Shown: piece after piece, positions 46,901 through 57,399 of the stretch
Numbering within the stretch: position 1 is the first letter of the stretch
How the letters are laid out: each line of letters starts with the position of its first letter
Assembly (NCBI RefSeq): GCF_001949145.1
Contig: NW_019091402.1
Coordinates: forward strand, 2,515,005 to 2,579,004
Direction: 5' to 3'
DNA length: 64,000 nucleotides
DNA from: Acanthaster planci
Taxonomy: Eukaryota; Echinodermata; Asteroidea; Valvatida; Acanthasteridae
The notes under the pieces: generated by a model
Seen by the model: the letters and a program-made list of their open reading frames with translations, nothing else
Databases searched by the model: none
Told to the model about the DNA's origin: nothing
Program-made: the position numbers and the translations under genes

Positions 46901-49900
46901 CAAGAAAAACATCAGTAGATGGAGGTAACAATGTGTAAAGCGCAGCTGAGATGCTGAGCAGCCGCAGATGAAAAGACTTCTTGGCCAGCCAAGAAGAAAT
47001 CAATTACACCAATGTGTGACATTCACATCTTTGCTGTATAATCGAATTTCTTGGCTATAGATAGCCTGACACGGGAGTAATTTGGCGCTTCCCAAAATGG
47101 GGAACAGCTTCAACGTTTCATGCTGCCTTGTAGCCTGCGTTCAGCATTAAATGATTAATTGATCAAAACACTCCAAAAATGATCCTTTGTAAATTGGGCC
47201 ACTCTTATCTGAGCTTACGGTTATATCTTTGTTCATATTTTCTTTGTGTTGACGGGAACGATGCCTCCAACCATTTTGGAGAACAAAGTGCAAGAGGACA
47301 CTACTTTGTCAACGTGTTTATTCTGCTCTGCGTAGTGTGTACTATGACATATATATCGAGATGTTTTTCAGTACGAGGCATATCAATCCATCTGTAAGTC
47401 AGCATGTACTTCAAACTTTGAAATTTATTACATGGAGGTCAAACTTTGATGAGTAATAAGCACCATACAGTCTTTGGAATTAAGTTTTTAACATTTCGAC
47501 TTTATTGTTCTCTCTTTTTAGATCTTTTCCAGAACCCCTGAAAATATCACAATGGTCGTTTATCAAAGCATGAATTTACCGCTGAATTTAATTGTTAGTG
47601 ATGAAGAAAAATTAACATTTCTGGAAATACATACAATTACATATAAATACACCCACAAAGCACTTCATGCCGTGACCCTTCCCACAAGTGCAAAAATCTC
47701 ACGACTGAGTCCTGTGAAAGATCCATAGCTTGCAAAGGGGGACGGGGGGAACATGTACCCATGTTCAACAGGGGAGGAGGGTATCCCATCCAATCGAGCT
47801 GAAGCCGGACAAACAAGGCATCTGTCTGTAAATTGTTAAATACCCAGTTCATCAGCTGACAGCAAAAGTCCTCATGGAAAAGGTATTTTCCCTGAGGGGG
47901 GTATGCCGAGTGTAACTCACTCCATCATAAACGACACAGCGACATAAAAAGATCTAGCCATATACATGTATCCTGGAACATGTATCCAGGTGCACATGTA
48001 CATTCTTATCACACACTGCAGTGGTGACTTTCAAATCAACAAAGGGACTGGTTAATATATTAACTACTGTGAACTTATCAACTGAGATTGGGGCTGGGTA
48101 AATCTTACGGTGCTGTCCGTAGTTTTCATCCTCATTTTCACCAGCATTCAAACGATAGGGACGAGGGGGGTTAAAGACCTTGCGTACATTTTGTCTGAAT
48201 ATGAGAAATGATGATCCGTCGAAGGATCCGTCAGCTCGCCATCCGTTGTCATTTTTTGCCCGCTGATGTTGACTTTGGGGGGGGGAGAGGAGGGGAGGGG
48301 GTAGTAAAAAGTCTACTTTTTGTACACTTATGAAAATGATTATAAAGATGAGCAAAGAAATTGACTGGAGTGGGATTTGAACCTGCGACCGCTGGAACAC
48401 CGTACCAGTGCTCTACCAATTCAGCTTTCCAGCCCTACATGTACGTTGGTGGTTCTTCCCATTTGTCAATATCTCTGTTCGGGGGGGGGACACTAGCCAG
48501 AAGCCATGAAACATGAAACACCATGTTGCCAGGGATCACACCCCGATGAAAATTTATGAAAATGAGGAGAATTATGGATGGCCCTTAAGGAATTATGGAA
48601 GATGTATTGCAATGCTTAAGACACCAACAGAGCTGCATGTACCTGCACCTGGATCTTTCAATGAACACATCAACAAAATGTCAACGGTCATGAGCTCGAG
48701 TACTGATGAATCAAACAAGAATTATCAGTTACGTTGTAAAACTCTGAGTGGATATTATGCAAGCACAACCGTGGGTGCAAGGTGTGTGTGAGCCCACTTG
48801 CAGTGCAAATATTTTGGTATCGAGCCCTGTAGAGACGCACAAGTGCCCATGTGGTGTTGATGGTCTCTTGTTGCCATGTTTTCAAGTGTAAATATTGCCC
48901 TGTTGCTAAGGACATTGACCCCCCATATCGGGTGATATTTGAAGGTCTCATATGTATGAACAATACATCCAACATATCATGTTGGTATAGATAGAGCCCC
49001 CCCTTTTATACATGAGTGAACTGGGTTTTTTTTTCACATCTCTCTACAGTGATTGCCGTGACAGTTTTGTGATGTGTTTAAGGGCAAGAGTGAATGCCAT
49101 ATCAAGCTTAAATGAACGACGATTTGAAATCGTCGATTTCTCATGCTTACACATACTTCAGTGGGATACATAAATTACACATCATCAAGAAAATGACAGT
49201 CACTTGGTTAACCTGAAGGACTTTCTTTCACATTTTTTAACATGGACGACGTGATCTTATTTCTCCAAGCTTCCACTACAGAGCTACATATGCACTTGAA
49301 TACTCTTTTTACAGTTCACGCACCCGTTAATTAATACAAATCAAAAGGAACTCATATGCATGATAGCAATTAAAATGAAGTAAAGTATTCCTGAAACTAT
49401 CATGCATAGCTGTGCACTGAACCGTAACTAAGTCTAGCAGGAAGGCATACGGTGCGCGATTCACATGTAATACTTCTCCAAAGTTCATGCCCAAAAGTCC
49501 TTTTTTCTGGTCTGTGGGTCAACACCCGCCGCATGACAACATGAATGCATGCATGCTTAGAGGCTGGCAGACATCCAGCCAGCGAGACAATTGGTGAAGG
49601 GAAGAAATTTCTGAATAACTGTGGCCCCTCGAAAAAAAATGACATAAGGAGGAGGGGAGAACCACTTTTTCCGGGAGGAAAAACTTCTAGGACTGAACCA
49701 CTCATCAGCTTGGAATTAAGAAACAGTTACGATAGTAGGAAAGGGTCCAGTTCGAATTTTTTTCAAGCAAGTATGGTGATTTTCATCCCTTTTCATGTCC
49801 TTTTTTCCTTCCATTGCTTTTACTTTTCCCCCTCATGTTATGATTTTATTTATTTTTCATATTTTTCCCAGTGGGGAGGGCGACAAGCACCCTTGCCTTC

Positions 49901-52900
49901 CTCGCACTTCCCTTGGTTACAGCAGTAATGTTCAAAAATCACTCTGAGCTTTCCAAGTTATACATGAATACAGTATATCAGGCTCTGGTTACACATGTAC
50001 AGTGATGCAGCAAGGATTCTGAGGGAGGAGGGGGCGGAAATTTTGCGCTAAAGTGGGGGGGTCTGATGTTGGACACATACATGTACGTACTCGTGATCAC
50101 ATCTGGATATGCAAATGGGTGGGCAACAATTTTTCATGGGGGGGTGCCCTCCCCCCCTTAGCCCGGCCGCTGTACATGTAGCTACTGTTGTTTATGAATG
50201 ATGAATTTTCAACATTTTGCAGACAACCCTGGGGCCAATTTCATAGAGCTGCTTAAGCACAACATTTGCTCAAGTGCAAGAAAACCTTACTTGATAAATC
50301 AGGTAACCAGTGAAAACTCTGTGTGATGTATATTGTTTGGGGATTGTATTTAGCTGTTTTTGGTTAGCATGACAGTCAGAGTTTGAGCTGGTAACCTTTG
50401 TTTATTTAGCAAAGTTTTTTCCCGCTTGAGCAAATTTTGTGCTTAAGCAGCTCTGTGAAACTGGCCCCTGATGGCTCCGCAAAAAAGTACAGCACTGCAA
50501 AACAAAGTAAGAAGCTACAAAGATATTCATTTAGCTGGAATCTGGACTATCTGTACTTTTACTGACTGGAACTCTCCATGGGTACAGTAACTAATTTAAC
50601 AGTAATTGGACAGTGGATTTTTGTTTCATCGGAAACATGTGAAGAAAGGAATTTACAAAAACATTTGAAGACACTTTTGGAGTAGCAATGTCAACACTGC
50701 AGTATGCTACATGTATCTTTCACTTAAAAATCTATGACCAATTACCATAGCAACCAATGACATAAGGAAATCTACTCCAATTTATTGGGGGGGGCCATTA
50801 AAGAAACCTCCTCCTGTAAAAGTTATTGGCCTAATGCAGCAGCCATAAATAAAGGCCCATATAACCTGACTAATGACAAGGCCAAGGAAAATTTATGACA
50901 CAGCGGAAACATCAGACATCAGACATCACAAAGCAAAATGGAAGGATGCATGCACTTGCTTAATTGGTGGTGGAAGTTGGGGCGGGGAGCCACAGCCCCC
51001 CCTCCAACTTTTTTGAATGGGATGGCATGTCCCCACCCCCCCCCACTTTGGCAGGTCCTATAATAAGGAGGGGCTATTGGTCTGTTAATGGCTGATGCCT
51101 GGCAGCCTCATCACTGGCTCCTCCACTTTGCTGAATAAAAACAGTGGAGTGCAACAGACACTGCACGTAGATACACCTGCCATGCTTGAAAAAGGCTCTA
51201 ATGCTGGATCAAAAATTGTGAACTTTAGAGTGACTGATTCTTACATGCATGTTGCTTTTAGCAATGTTGTAGGTGAGAAACCTCCCAAGACCTCCACAAA
51301 AAAATCCACAAGACTTCTAGTCTGAATTCAAGTCAGAGCCTGTTAAACTAGACCCTGTTGCTTGTGAATGGTCTTCTGACTGGTCTTGTGATGGTCTGGA
51401 ATACAATACTGGGATGTCTTTTTTTAGTCTAAATCAATCAATGACCATAGGAGAAGGTAAGAGGTTTTGGACCTATTTTCTCATCGGATCTGTTTCCATT
51501 AGCCACTCACGCAAAGTATGCCAGGCACAAAATATAATTCTCACACAACTGGAAAATTTCACTTTTCTAGATCATGCATCTTGGCGGTTGAAAAATTTGC
51601 AATTGCTTGTGATGGGAGTTAAACCCTATGGTCTGAATTATCAGGGATGCACTTTTGCATGGGGGTGTATTCCTTCAATATGCCATGTCGTATCCTGGTG
51701 AAACTTCTCCGTTAATTTATTCTTCGCCATAGACAAAGAACATAGGCTTCTGTTTTCCAAGTGCAACTCAGACACTGAGCATCTTTGGTCAAATTTGAAT
51801 TCTGTACGGGTTCACGATAGAACACACAACATGCTGCCTTCAGAGCACGCATTCGTCAATGAAGGAGTGTTCAAATGACAACTGAACAATGATCCACTGA
51901 ATCATCACAACATGCCCTACCCCGCGTTGCTAGGCAGCCATTTTGAGTAACCAACACTCATCCCTTCCTCAGCATACATACAGAAGACTCGTTGACACCT
52001 GAATGATCCCTAGCGCCCAAGGAGAGCTTGTAAAAGAAACTCCATGTTAGCCTTTGACGAGTAAACAAATGCCATAAGGTAGCCAATTGTTAGCCTTGGG
52101 GTAAACAACGCTCTAAAGAAGAAAACATGTTGAGACCGTGGTACAAAGATCCTCAGACCTTTAAGGTTTAGATGATACTTACAGGAGATTAAGTTGTGAT
52201 ATGTTCTGCGTCAATTGGTAACTTTACTAATCGGCTCTTTTGCACATGGATGCTACTTTCAAAACTGATGACTAGTTGGCCACAGTGGCGTAACTATGGG
52301 AGCACCTCCCCCCCCCCGGAAATTTAGCCCTAGTTACCTCACCGGTTGGTCAACAAAAGTGGTCAGCTAGTAACTTGTCAACTCAAACCACTATTTCTTT
52401 GGTTATTAGAAATTACAATTTCAAGACCAGGTGAATTTCTGAGAGGATTTACTTGTACATAATGCTTATTTTTTGTTCTGTCACAATTTTATTATCGATA
52501 TTTTCTTCAAAATCGTGAATCTCTCTTGGGGGGGGCAGTATGTGTATTTTTTTCACATAAATTTCCTTAATTTCCATCTGACACTTAATTTATCCCTGAT
52601 GCAGGTTGCCCTCAATACGAAGTACACAGACAGGATAGGATACCCACCAAAATGCTCAAGAATTCTTCTGAACTCATTAATTCTTGAAGTTTTTAGTATC
52701 CCTGGCAATATGCAGGTACGTGTATCTCTCTTAATCTCACCGCTCCTATATAAAAAGGTTCTTCCATCCAACCAGTAATCAACTGATCAATGACTGTACA
52801 TAGCAACCCTAGACCATGCTGGAGTGTAAGTACACTGATCGCAAAGTTGTTTGAGAAAACAAACGTAGACGGTCTCCCAACTGGAGTCAGTTTGCATTAT

Positions 52901-55900
52901 ACTTTGTCTGTCTGTATACTTTTTGCAGGAGAACAGGACCCAGAATAAATACCTAGTCTACTTTTAAACGGTTGCCCGTAGAGACACATAGAAAATTGAT
53001 TCCCCAAAACACGATATCTTGCATGATCTGGAAGGCAAGGTATCACGTCCACAACCAACTTGGCCCATGTGTGGCCGTGTCTTTGAGTTTGTGACATACA
53101 GTAAGCAAAAGCAAACATCCATAGCCAGTGAGAAAATGGTCGCTCTTGGATGCCGGCAGACAATGGTCGAGATACGTGTCCAATCCAATGTTTGCCGTCA
53201 TCGAACTGTCCTTCTTTGTTTAATGTGCAATTCACTGAGGGTATTGAATTTCTGCCAGCACTTTGTCCGATATGTTTCAAAATACAATACCCACTCCACT
53301 TCACAGATACTTTGGGGTGTGAGTAAAAGGGGCATAACAGAAAGCTTGTCAGTAATTTTTCTGTCAGTTTTTAGTTTTACTGTTTTGTGGTGGATGATGG
53401 GTTCGTATTTCGAATGCTAGTTGCAGTGATCAATATGTAGAAAACAAGAAATTTTGTTTCATTTTCGCACAAGATGCACATCAAAAAAACGAGAAAGTGC
53501 TTAAAAGGTTAAAGAGCAGATTTCCCTCAGAATTTCACAACAGTTTCAAATACGGGACGCACATTGTGTGTCAGTCGAAAAGAAAACATGTAATGAAATT
53601 TCATCGCCAAATAATAATGAGACGAAGCCTTCATCACTGAATCGGAACCTTTTTTGCCCATCTCATTGATGTAAAATCTGACGACCTTGTCAACTTACAA
53701 CAATCTCTGAATTCAAGACCTCTGTATCCTTCACAGCATTCAATTTCATCACCGCGTCTATTTTTGGCAATCAAATTACGCAACAGCGGATTGTGTTGCT
53801 CTCATCATCATAAACAGACGCAGCTGCCCACAAATGTCAATCCAAACAATAATTTCTCAAAGCCCCCCCCCATATACTGCCTCATTTTCTTCTATTCAGC
53901 TGATTTGCCGCATTTCGAGTATGACCCATTAACCGATAGTCTACCCGCTCTTCATGTACAGCATTATCCTGACCTTGTGTTCTCTCCATTGCCAATCCCC
54001 GTGAAATAAGGGCCCGGGTACCAGCTTAATTAGCATCTCTAGAAAAGCTGTGTTCCAGCTGGTCCCTGGATCACATACGTTGTAATTGCTCATGTTCCCT
54101 GTAATGAGATACTGCCATTTCTTAAATTCGGGTACATCTGTTTACTTCAGCACACTAATGCACTTGCCTATAAAAAGATAATTAGGTGCAGAGAACTCAA
54201 GGTAACATAGTATGGGGGCTGGGTGCCATTATGTCTTTTACCTCATGAGAGCTTTTTTACAAAAAGCCTCTTGGCCCTTTACTGTTGCCGCCCTGAACTT
54301 CATTTTACAAAGGTCGGTTACCAAGGATAACCCTCTTTCCCGTTAATCTTACCCACAAATCAAAATGACCTTGCTAAGCCACCACAACACTCAAATGTAC
54401 AATTTGTATGAACCCCAAATGCCTACGCATAATGTCTATGTTTTTCCTCCTTCAATAAAGTCACGTTCATTTCTGCATCAATAACCTGACATATACCGAG
54501 CAAGTTTTAATTGAAGAAAAACAACAACTAATGACACAATTGCAGTACATCGATCCCTTCAATCGTTACGAACCATTTAACTTTCCGGTTTACAATTTAG
54601 TAACTGGGAGGATTAAGGACCAAACTGTCGGAGGGGGACGTCATTTTTTGGCGGAAGGAGGGAGAGGCATTCAAATCTTAGAGGGCTGTTTTCATGCGAT
54701 TGCTATTCTGAAGTCAGATGCTGGTTCTTGAAGAGAAAAGAAATAAAGCATATCATCTTCAAAACCTTTCCTTCTCTCTTTTCAATGAAGAAAACCCTAA
54801 AATTTGCATCTTTTTTGGGGGGGGGAGAGTGGATGTGTTCATATTTAATAACCTCTTTGATATGCCAATTGTTTGACCTACTTCCGTTTAAAAGCAAATT
54901 CCCTTTTATTGAGAATAATTAACAAAATGTAACACGTTCAAGGCTATTACATACTTCAGGCATAACGCAAAGCGAAGCAAATTTGCCCTAATGACATATT
55001 TGCAGTGAAACTAACTTGCATTTAAATGTGTTCAACTTTGGGCATTATTTAATCTGTCCTTACAAAATTCATTTTTCACACAAAGGATAAGTCGCTGCCT
55101 CATGTCCAAAACATGCAATTTTATGAGCACTTGTGATATCGTCAAACACTTTACTATAATCCCCAAATTCTCCTTCCAGTAAAATCCCCTATCTGAAAAA
55201 CTCCACTGAGAGGCAATTCAGATGGTCAGCATACTTAATTATTCAAACCATTTCAATCCCCTCTTGAAGCAAACTAAATCCTACCAAAATCTGCATCACA
55301 GTTATTAACATATCAGACCAGGTAACACTGCCATATAGTCTATTAATACCATGTACTAAGATCCACCCACACTCCAGTTTTGTAAGTCAGTGAGTCATAA
55401 ATTTTAATTGACAGCACCCTCTGTTGTGCATGCATAGTCTTGTAACACTGGAGGCTGATATCTTCATGATTAACCAATTCCGGGTAATTTATTCTATAGA
55501 AAATGCTAGTTTTAGGCCAAAAAATCCATCATGGGGACTGACGATATGTAATCTGGCCTCAGTCTGACTCTATCTCCGCAGTTTTGCATACTTTTGATTA
55601 AAGTCTGATTAATTTGTCTGATTTACTAATCAGATTGATACATATCATGAATAAATTGTAGATTTTGCGGGTAGTGACCTGTGTTTAACATGTACATTGC
55701 TTTGAGTCTGACTAACAAACTCAATTTTTTTGTTACAATACTGAAAACAAAGTGGACAAAACTGGCAAAACTTGTTCAACATCGTCCCATCACCAACAAT
55801 ATCCTTACTGCTCATCTTGAGAGGTGTACCAGGCAGTCCATGAAATAAAACATGGGTAGCCACATACCCAAAACACAAATCCTTCCCAAATTCGAAGAAA

Positions 55901-57029
55901 ATGAACATTCCTTCAAGGCAAAAAAGGAAACTGCTCCTTTAAACCTCAGGATTACTTGAATGGTCAATAAATTGCTGCTGTTTGTACATACATGTCTATA
56001 TTTTCAAAGGTGGATGAGCTCAGCTGCCATTTAAATAGTCACTTACCAGACTGCATACATGTACATGTATGTACGGGATTTTGGGGGGTTAAAATTTAAG
56101 GAAAAACTTTCCAACTTTTTTGTTTCACGGTCTGAGAGGTCAGTGAGTAATTTACTTTTACACTTTTCACGGTGTTTCACTTGAAAGACACAAACAATAC
56201 AAGACAACATTTTTAAGAACAGTAATACTTTTGTAATTACTGCTTTTCTCCACTGAGTTCTTTTTATAAACCGTCTCGAAAAAGATCTGAGCCTGAAAAT
56301 TCCATGTATTGGTAAAGACAAGCATCTTCACATTGCACTGATCAGTTTGTGGCATCGTGGTTGTTGGCAACAGCATTACAGACAGATGTCATCAAAATGT
56401 CTTTTGATAAAAAAAACCTTCAAACAGAACCCATTATTCTGGAGGTACATCTGCATATCACTTCCAACCAATGTAAGGCACTTCCTCAATGAATATCTGC
56501 AGAATGCAAACTTTTGAAAAGCCCTCAGCTTTGATCTTATGTTCCCATTAACTTTCGCGTTGTATCCCTCCCCACTGGTAATATGTTTGCAATTCTTGAC
56601 TCTCTCAAAAAATGCAGTTTCTCTACATTCACCGTTTCCCATTAATACCAAGTCACTGTGATGGCCTTTAGAGAATCAATTCCAATCACATCCTCCCCCG
56701 CCCCACCATCCCCACCTGTTTCGCTGTCACCACCCCCTATTATTTATAATTGATTGGGAACGTCGTGGACTAGGCAGCCCTCAAATAAACACAAAATTAA
56801 CACAAGTTTTAAACTAGAGGGAAAAGGAATTCGAAAGAGTTAAAAGCTAACCTGTAGTTTGATCTTCTATGTGTTTGTTGTCTGTTGGTGGAAGCGTAGC
56901 ACCGTTCACCCCCTCCTCGGTCTGCTTATGGGGGACCACCGCGGGCTCCTGGACCGCTTTTTGCGGTGCATTGTTGGGCTGTTGTTGCGGACTTTGCTGT
57001 TTCGTCTGCGTGCTACCGGAACACCCCAT
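40504..57029 (-). CDS. Predicted dual-lipidated acidic disordered protein (4 exons, 262 aa)
   Basis: Four exons (57029-56852, 45587-45462, 42689-42606, 40904-40504) join in one frame to 789 bases, 262 residues plus stop. The start MGCSGS has Gly2 and Ser6 as in N-myristoylation sites and Cys3 as in palmitoylated neighbours, so the protein is probably membrane-anchored at its N terminus. The next 55 residues are Gln/Pro/Asn-rich; the rest is rich in Glu, Pro, Asp, Lys and Thr with almost no hydrophobic or aromatic residues, hence predicted disordered. No basic effector domain like that of MARCKS is seen. In architecture it recalls BASP1 and the vertebrate glutamate-rich protein ERICH5 (which begins MGCSSS), but I cannot show homology. 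All introns are phase 1. An RFX-type X-box lies upstream. Extra exons in the long introns are possible. Confidence 0.8.
41539..41552. promoter_or_regulatory. RFX X-box-like palindrome in intron 3 of the acidic-protein gene
   Basis: GTTGCT-GT-GGCAAC is a full X-box match about 630 bases upstream of exon 4. Function is not shown. Confidence 0.35.
42606..42689 (-). CDS. Exon 3 of the lipidated acidic protein (28 codons, symmetric 1-1)
   Basis: The acceptor is tggtccacag and the donor gtgaga. The peptide EPEPAPAQEEAKEGTQ to EQDEVAP has the same bias as exon 2. It is 84 bases, phase 1 at both ends, and could be a cassette exon. Confidence 0.83.
42989..43220. repeat. ~68-bp tandem repeat, about 3 units
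   Basis: The block ggccaatatacagtcctga recurs at 43058, 43126 and 43194, with a more diverged start at 42997. It lies in intron 2 of the acidic-protein gene, 300 bases upstream of exon 3 in transcript order. Confidence 0.75.
43532..43690. repeat. Partial G-run hAT-like repeat
   Basis: The start cagtggcagcagaacagttt followed by tgaaagtgggg matches the left end of the element at 32399 (cagtggtggcagaatgattt followed by tcaaaggtggggg). The right end was not found; it lies in intron 2. Confidence 0.45.
44850..45120. repeat. Degenerate tandem repeat
   Basis: The block gggcacagtcccagctcttc recurs with changes at about 44914, 45030 and 45085. It is intronic, about 350-700 bases past exon 2 in transcript order. 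Confidence 0.5.
45462..45587 (-). CDS. Exon 2 of the lipidated acidic protein (42 codons, symmetric 1-1)
   Basis: The acceptor is cttgattcag and the donor gtaagg. The peptide PPKDQEAEKEEEKKDEEKP to TRTEEEPAPAEP is extremely Glu/Lys/Pro-rich. Its length of 126 with phase 1 at both ends means it can be skipped without a frameshift. Confidence 0.85.
45588..48299. other. Intron 1 of the acidic-protein gene, distal part, without further features
   Basis: I see only scattered acatgtacatgta words (for example near 46645). No phase-1 acidic exon was recognised, but a short one could be missed. Confidence 0.5.
48300..48440 (-). mobile_element. tRNA-related SINE, minus orientation
   Basis: On the minus strand, gctgaattggtagagcactg (A-box region) and cgcaggttcaaatccc (B box) are in tRNA order, followed by ccactccagtcaatttcttt and an AT-rich tail. 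The arms pair poorly and a body follows, so it is a SINE rather than a tRNA gene. Confidence 0.65.
50000..50172. mobile_element. hAT-like MITE with 8-bp target duplication
   Basis: It starts CAGTGATGCAGCAAGG and ends AGCCCGGCCGCTG. Its flanks CACATGTA (49992-49999) and TACATGTA (50173-50180) match at 7 of 8 positions. The interior has G and C runs like the element at 32399. Confidence 0.65.
50229..50470. mobile_element. MITE, CAATTTCATAGAG family, copy 2
   Basis: It has the same inverted ends as the copy at 2042 (ggggccaatttcatagag and ctctgtgaaactggcccc), and the interior matches as well (gataaatcaggtaaccag and ttagcatgacagtcagag in both). Confidence 0.72.
50960..51105 (-). mobile_element. 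Partial copy of the G-run hAT-like MITE
   Basis: Its reverse complement follows 32450-32580: caggcatcagccatt, then a gaccaat/gccgatc block, aggacctgc/aggccctgc, and long G runs. The ends are lost. Confidence 0.55.
51106..56851. other. Intron 1 of the acidic-protein gene, proximal part
   Basis: No exon was recognised. A truncated hAT-like end (cagtggcgtaactatggg) occurs at 52287. Around 52930-53200 a decayed minus-strand frame ends FKSRLGIYSGSC, faintly like LINE tails, which is too weak to call. Confidence 0.4.
56852..57029 (-). CDS. Exon 1 of the lipidated acidic protein, with start codon
   Basis: ATG at 57029-57027 has A at -3 and G at +4. It encodes MGCSGSTQTKQQSPQQQ, runs to HIEDQTT, and ends with one base of a valine codon at donor gttagc. 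The open frame extends upstream only from a TTG (57104), not an ATG, so MGCSGS is the first possible start. Confidence 0.85.
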
Positions 57030-57295
57030 TTTCTCTTCTCGGTAGATCCGGTCTAAAAACCCACAGAACTTGTCCCAAAAAAACTTCTCGAAATGTGTCT
57101 CCAATTTCTTTTAAGGCTCAGCAAATATAACTCATCCAGAATCTTGCCTCCACGACGAACCAGTTTCTTAGCCCGAACACCTGACCCTTACGATCCCGTC
57201 ACTGAACTGGTGCGTGGTGCGATACAAAATACACCTGTGATACGACGTTAACAAGTGTACACACAGCATTACGTATGTAGACGCAGACAAAAGCC

Positions 57296-57301
57296 CACGT
57301 G
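57296..57301. promoter_or_regulatory. E-box CACGTG upstream of the acidic-protein gene
   Basis: A palindromic CACGTG lies 267 bases upstream of the start codon, in the probable promoter. A six-base site is weak evidence alone. Confidence 0.25.
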
Positions 57302-57349
57302 ATTGTGCTATTCAGGGCACGCGTGCTAGGTATTTCGATGTTGTGACCC

Positions 57350-57364
57350 GTTGCTAGGGGTAAC
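57350..57364. promoter_or_regulatory. RFX X-box in the probable promoter of the acidic-protein gene
   Basis: GTTGCTAGGGGTAAC (minus strand GTTACC-CCT-AGCAAC) is a full two-half-site X-box with a 3-base spacer, about 320 bases upstream of the start codon. X-boxes at this distance are typical of RFX-controlled ciliary genes. The link is inference. Confidence 0.5.
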
Positions 57365-57399
57365 CGTCACCAGGAGAGATGCACTATGCCAATGAAAAA

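Noticed and set aside
48360-48432. Genuine tRNA gene on the minus strand
   Set aside because: A and B boxes are present but stems pair poorly and a SINE-like body and tail follow.
52897-53420. LINE remnant or zinc-finger exon
   Set aside because: The minus-strand end FKSRLGIYSGSC and the plus-strand WPMCGRVFE are each suggestive, but they are on opposite strands and neither extends into a convincing domain.
57027-57104. N-terminal extension METHFEKFF of the acidic protein
   Set aside because: The codon at 57104 is TTG, not ATG; MGCSGS is the first ATG with a good context and has a lipidation motif.
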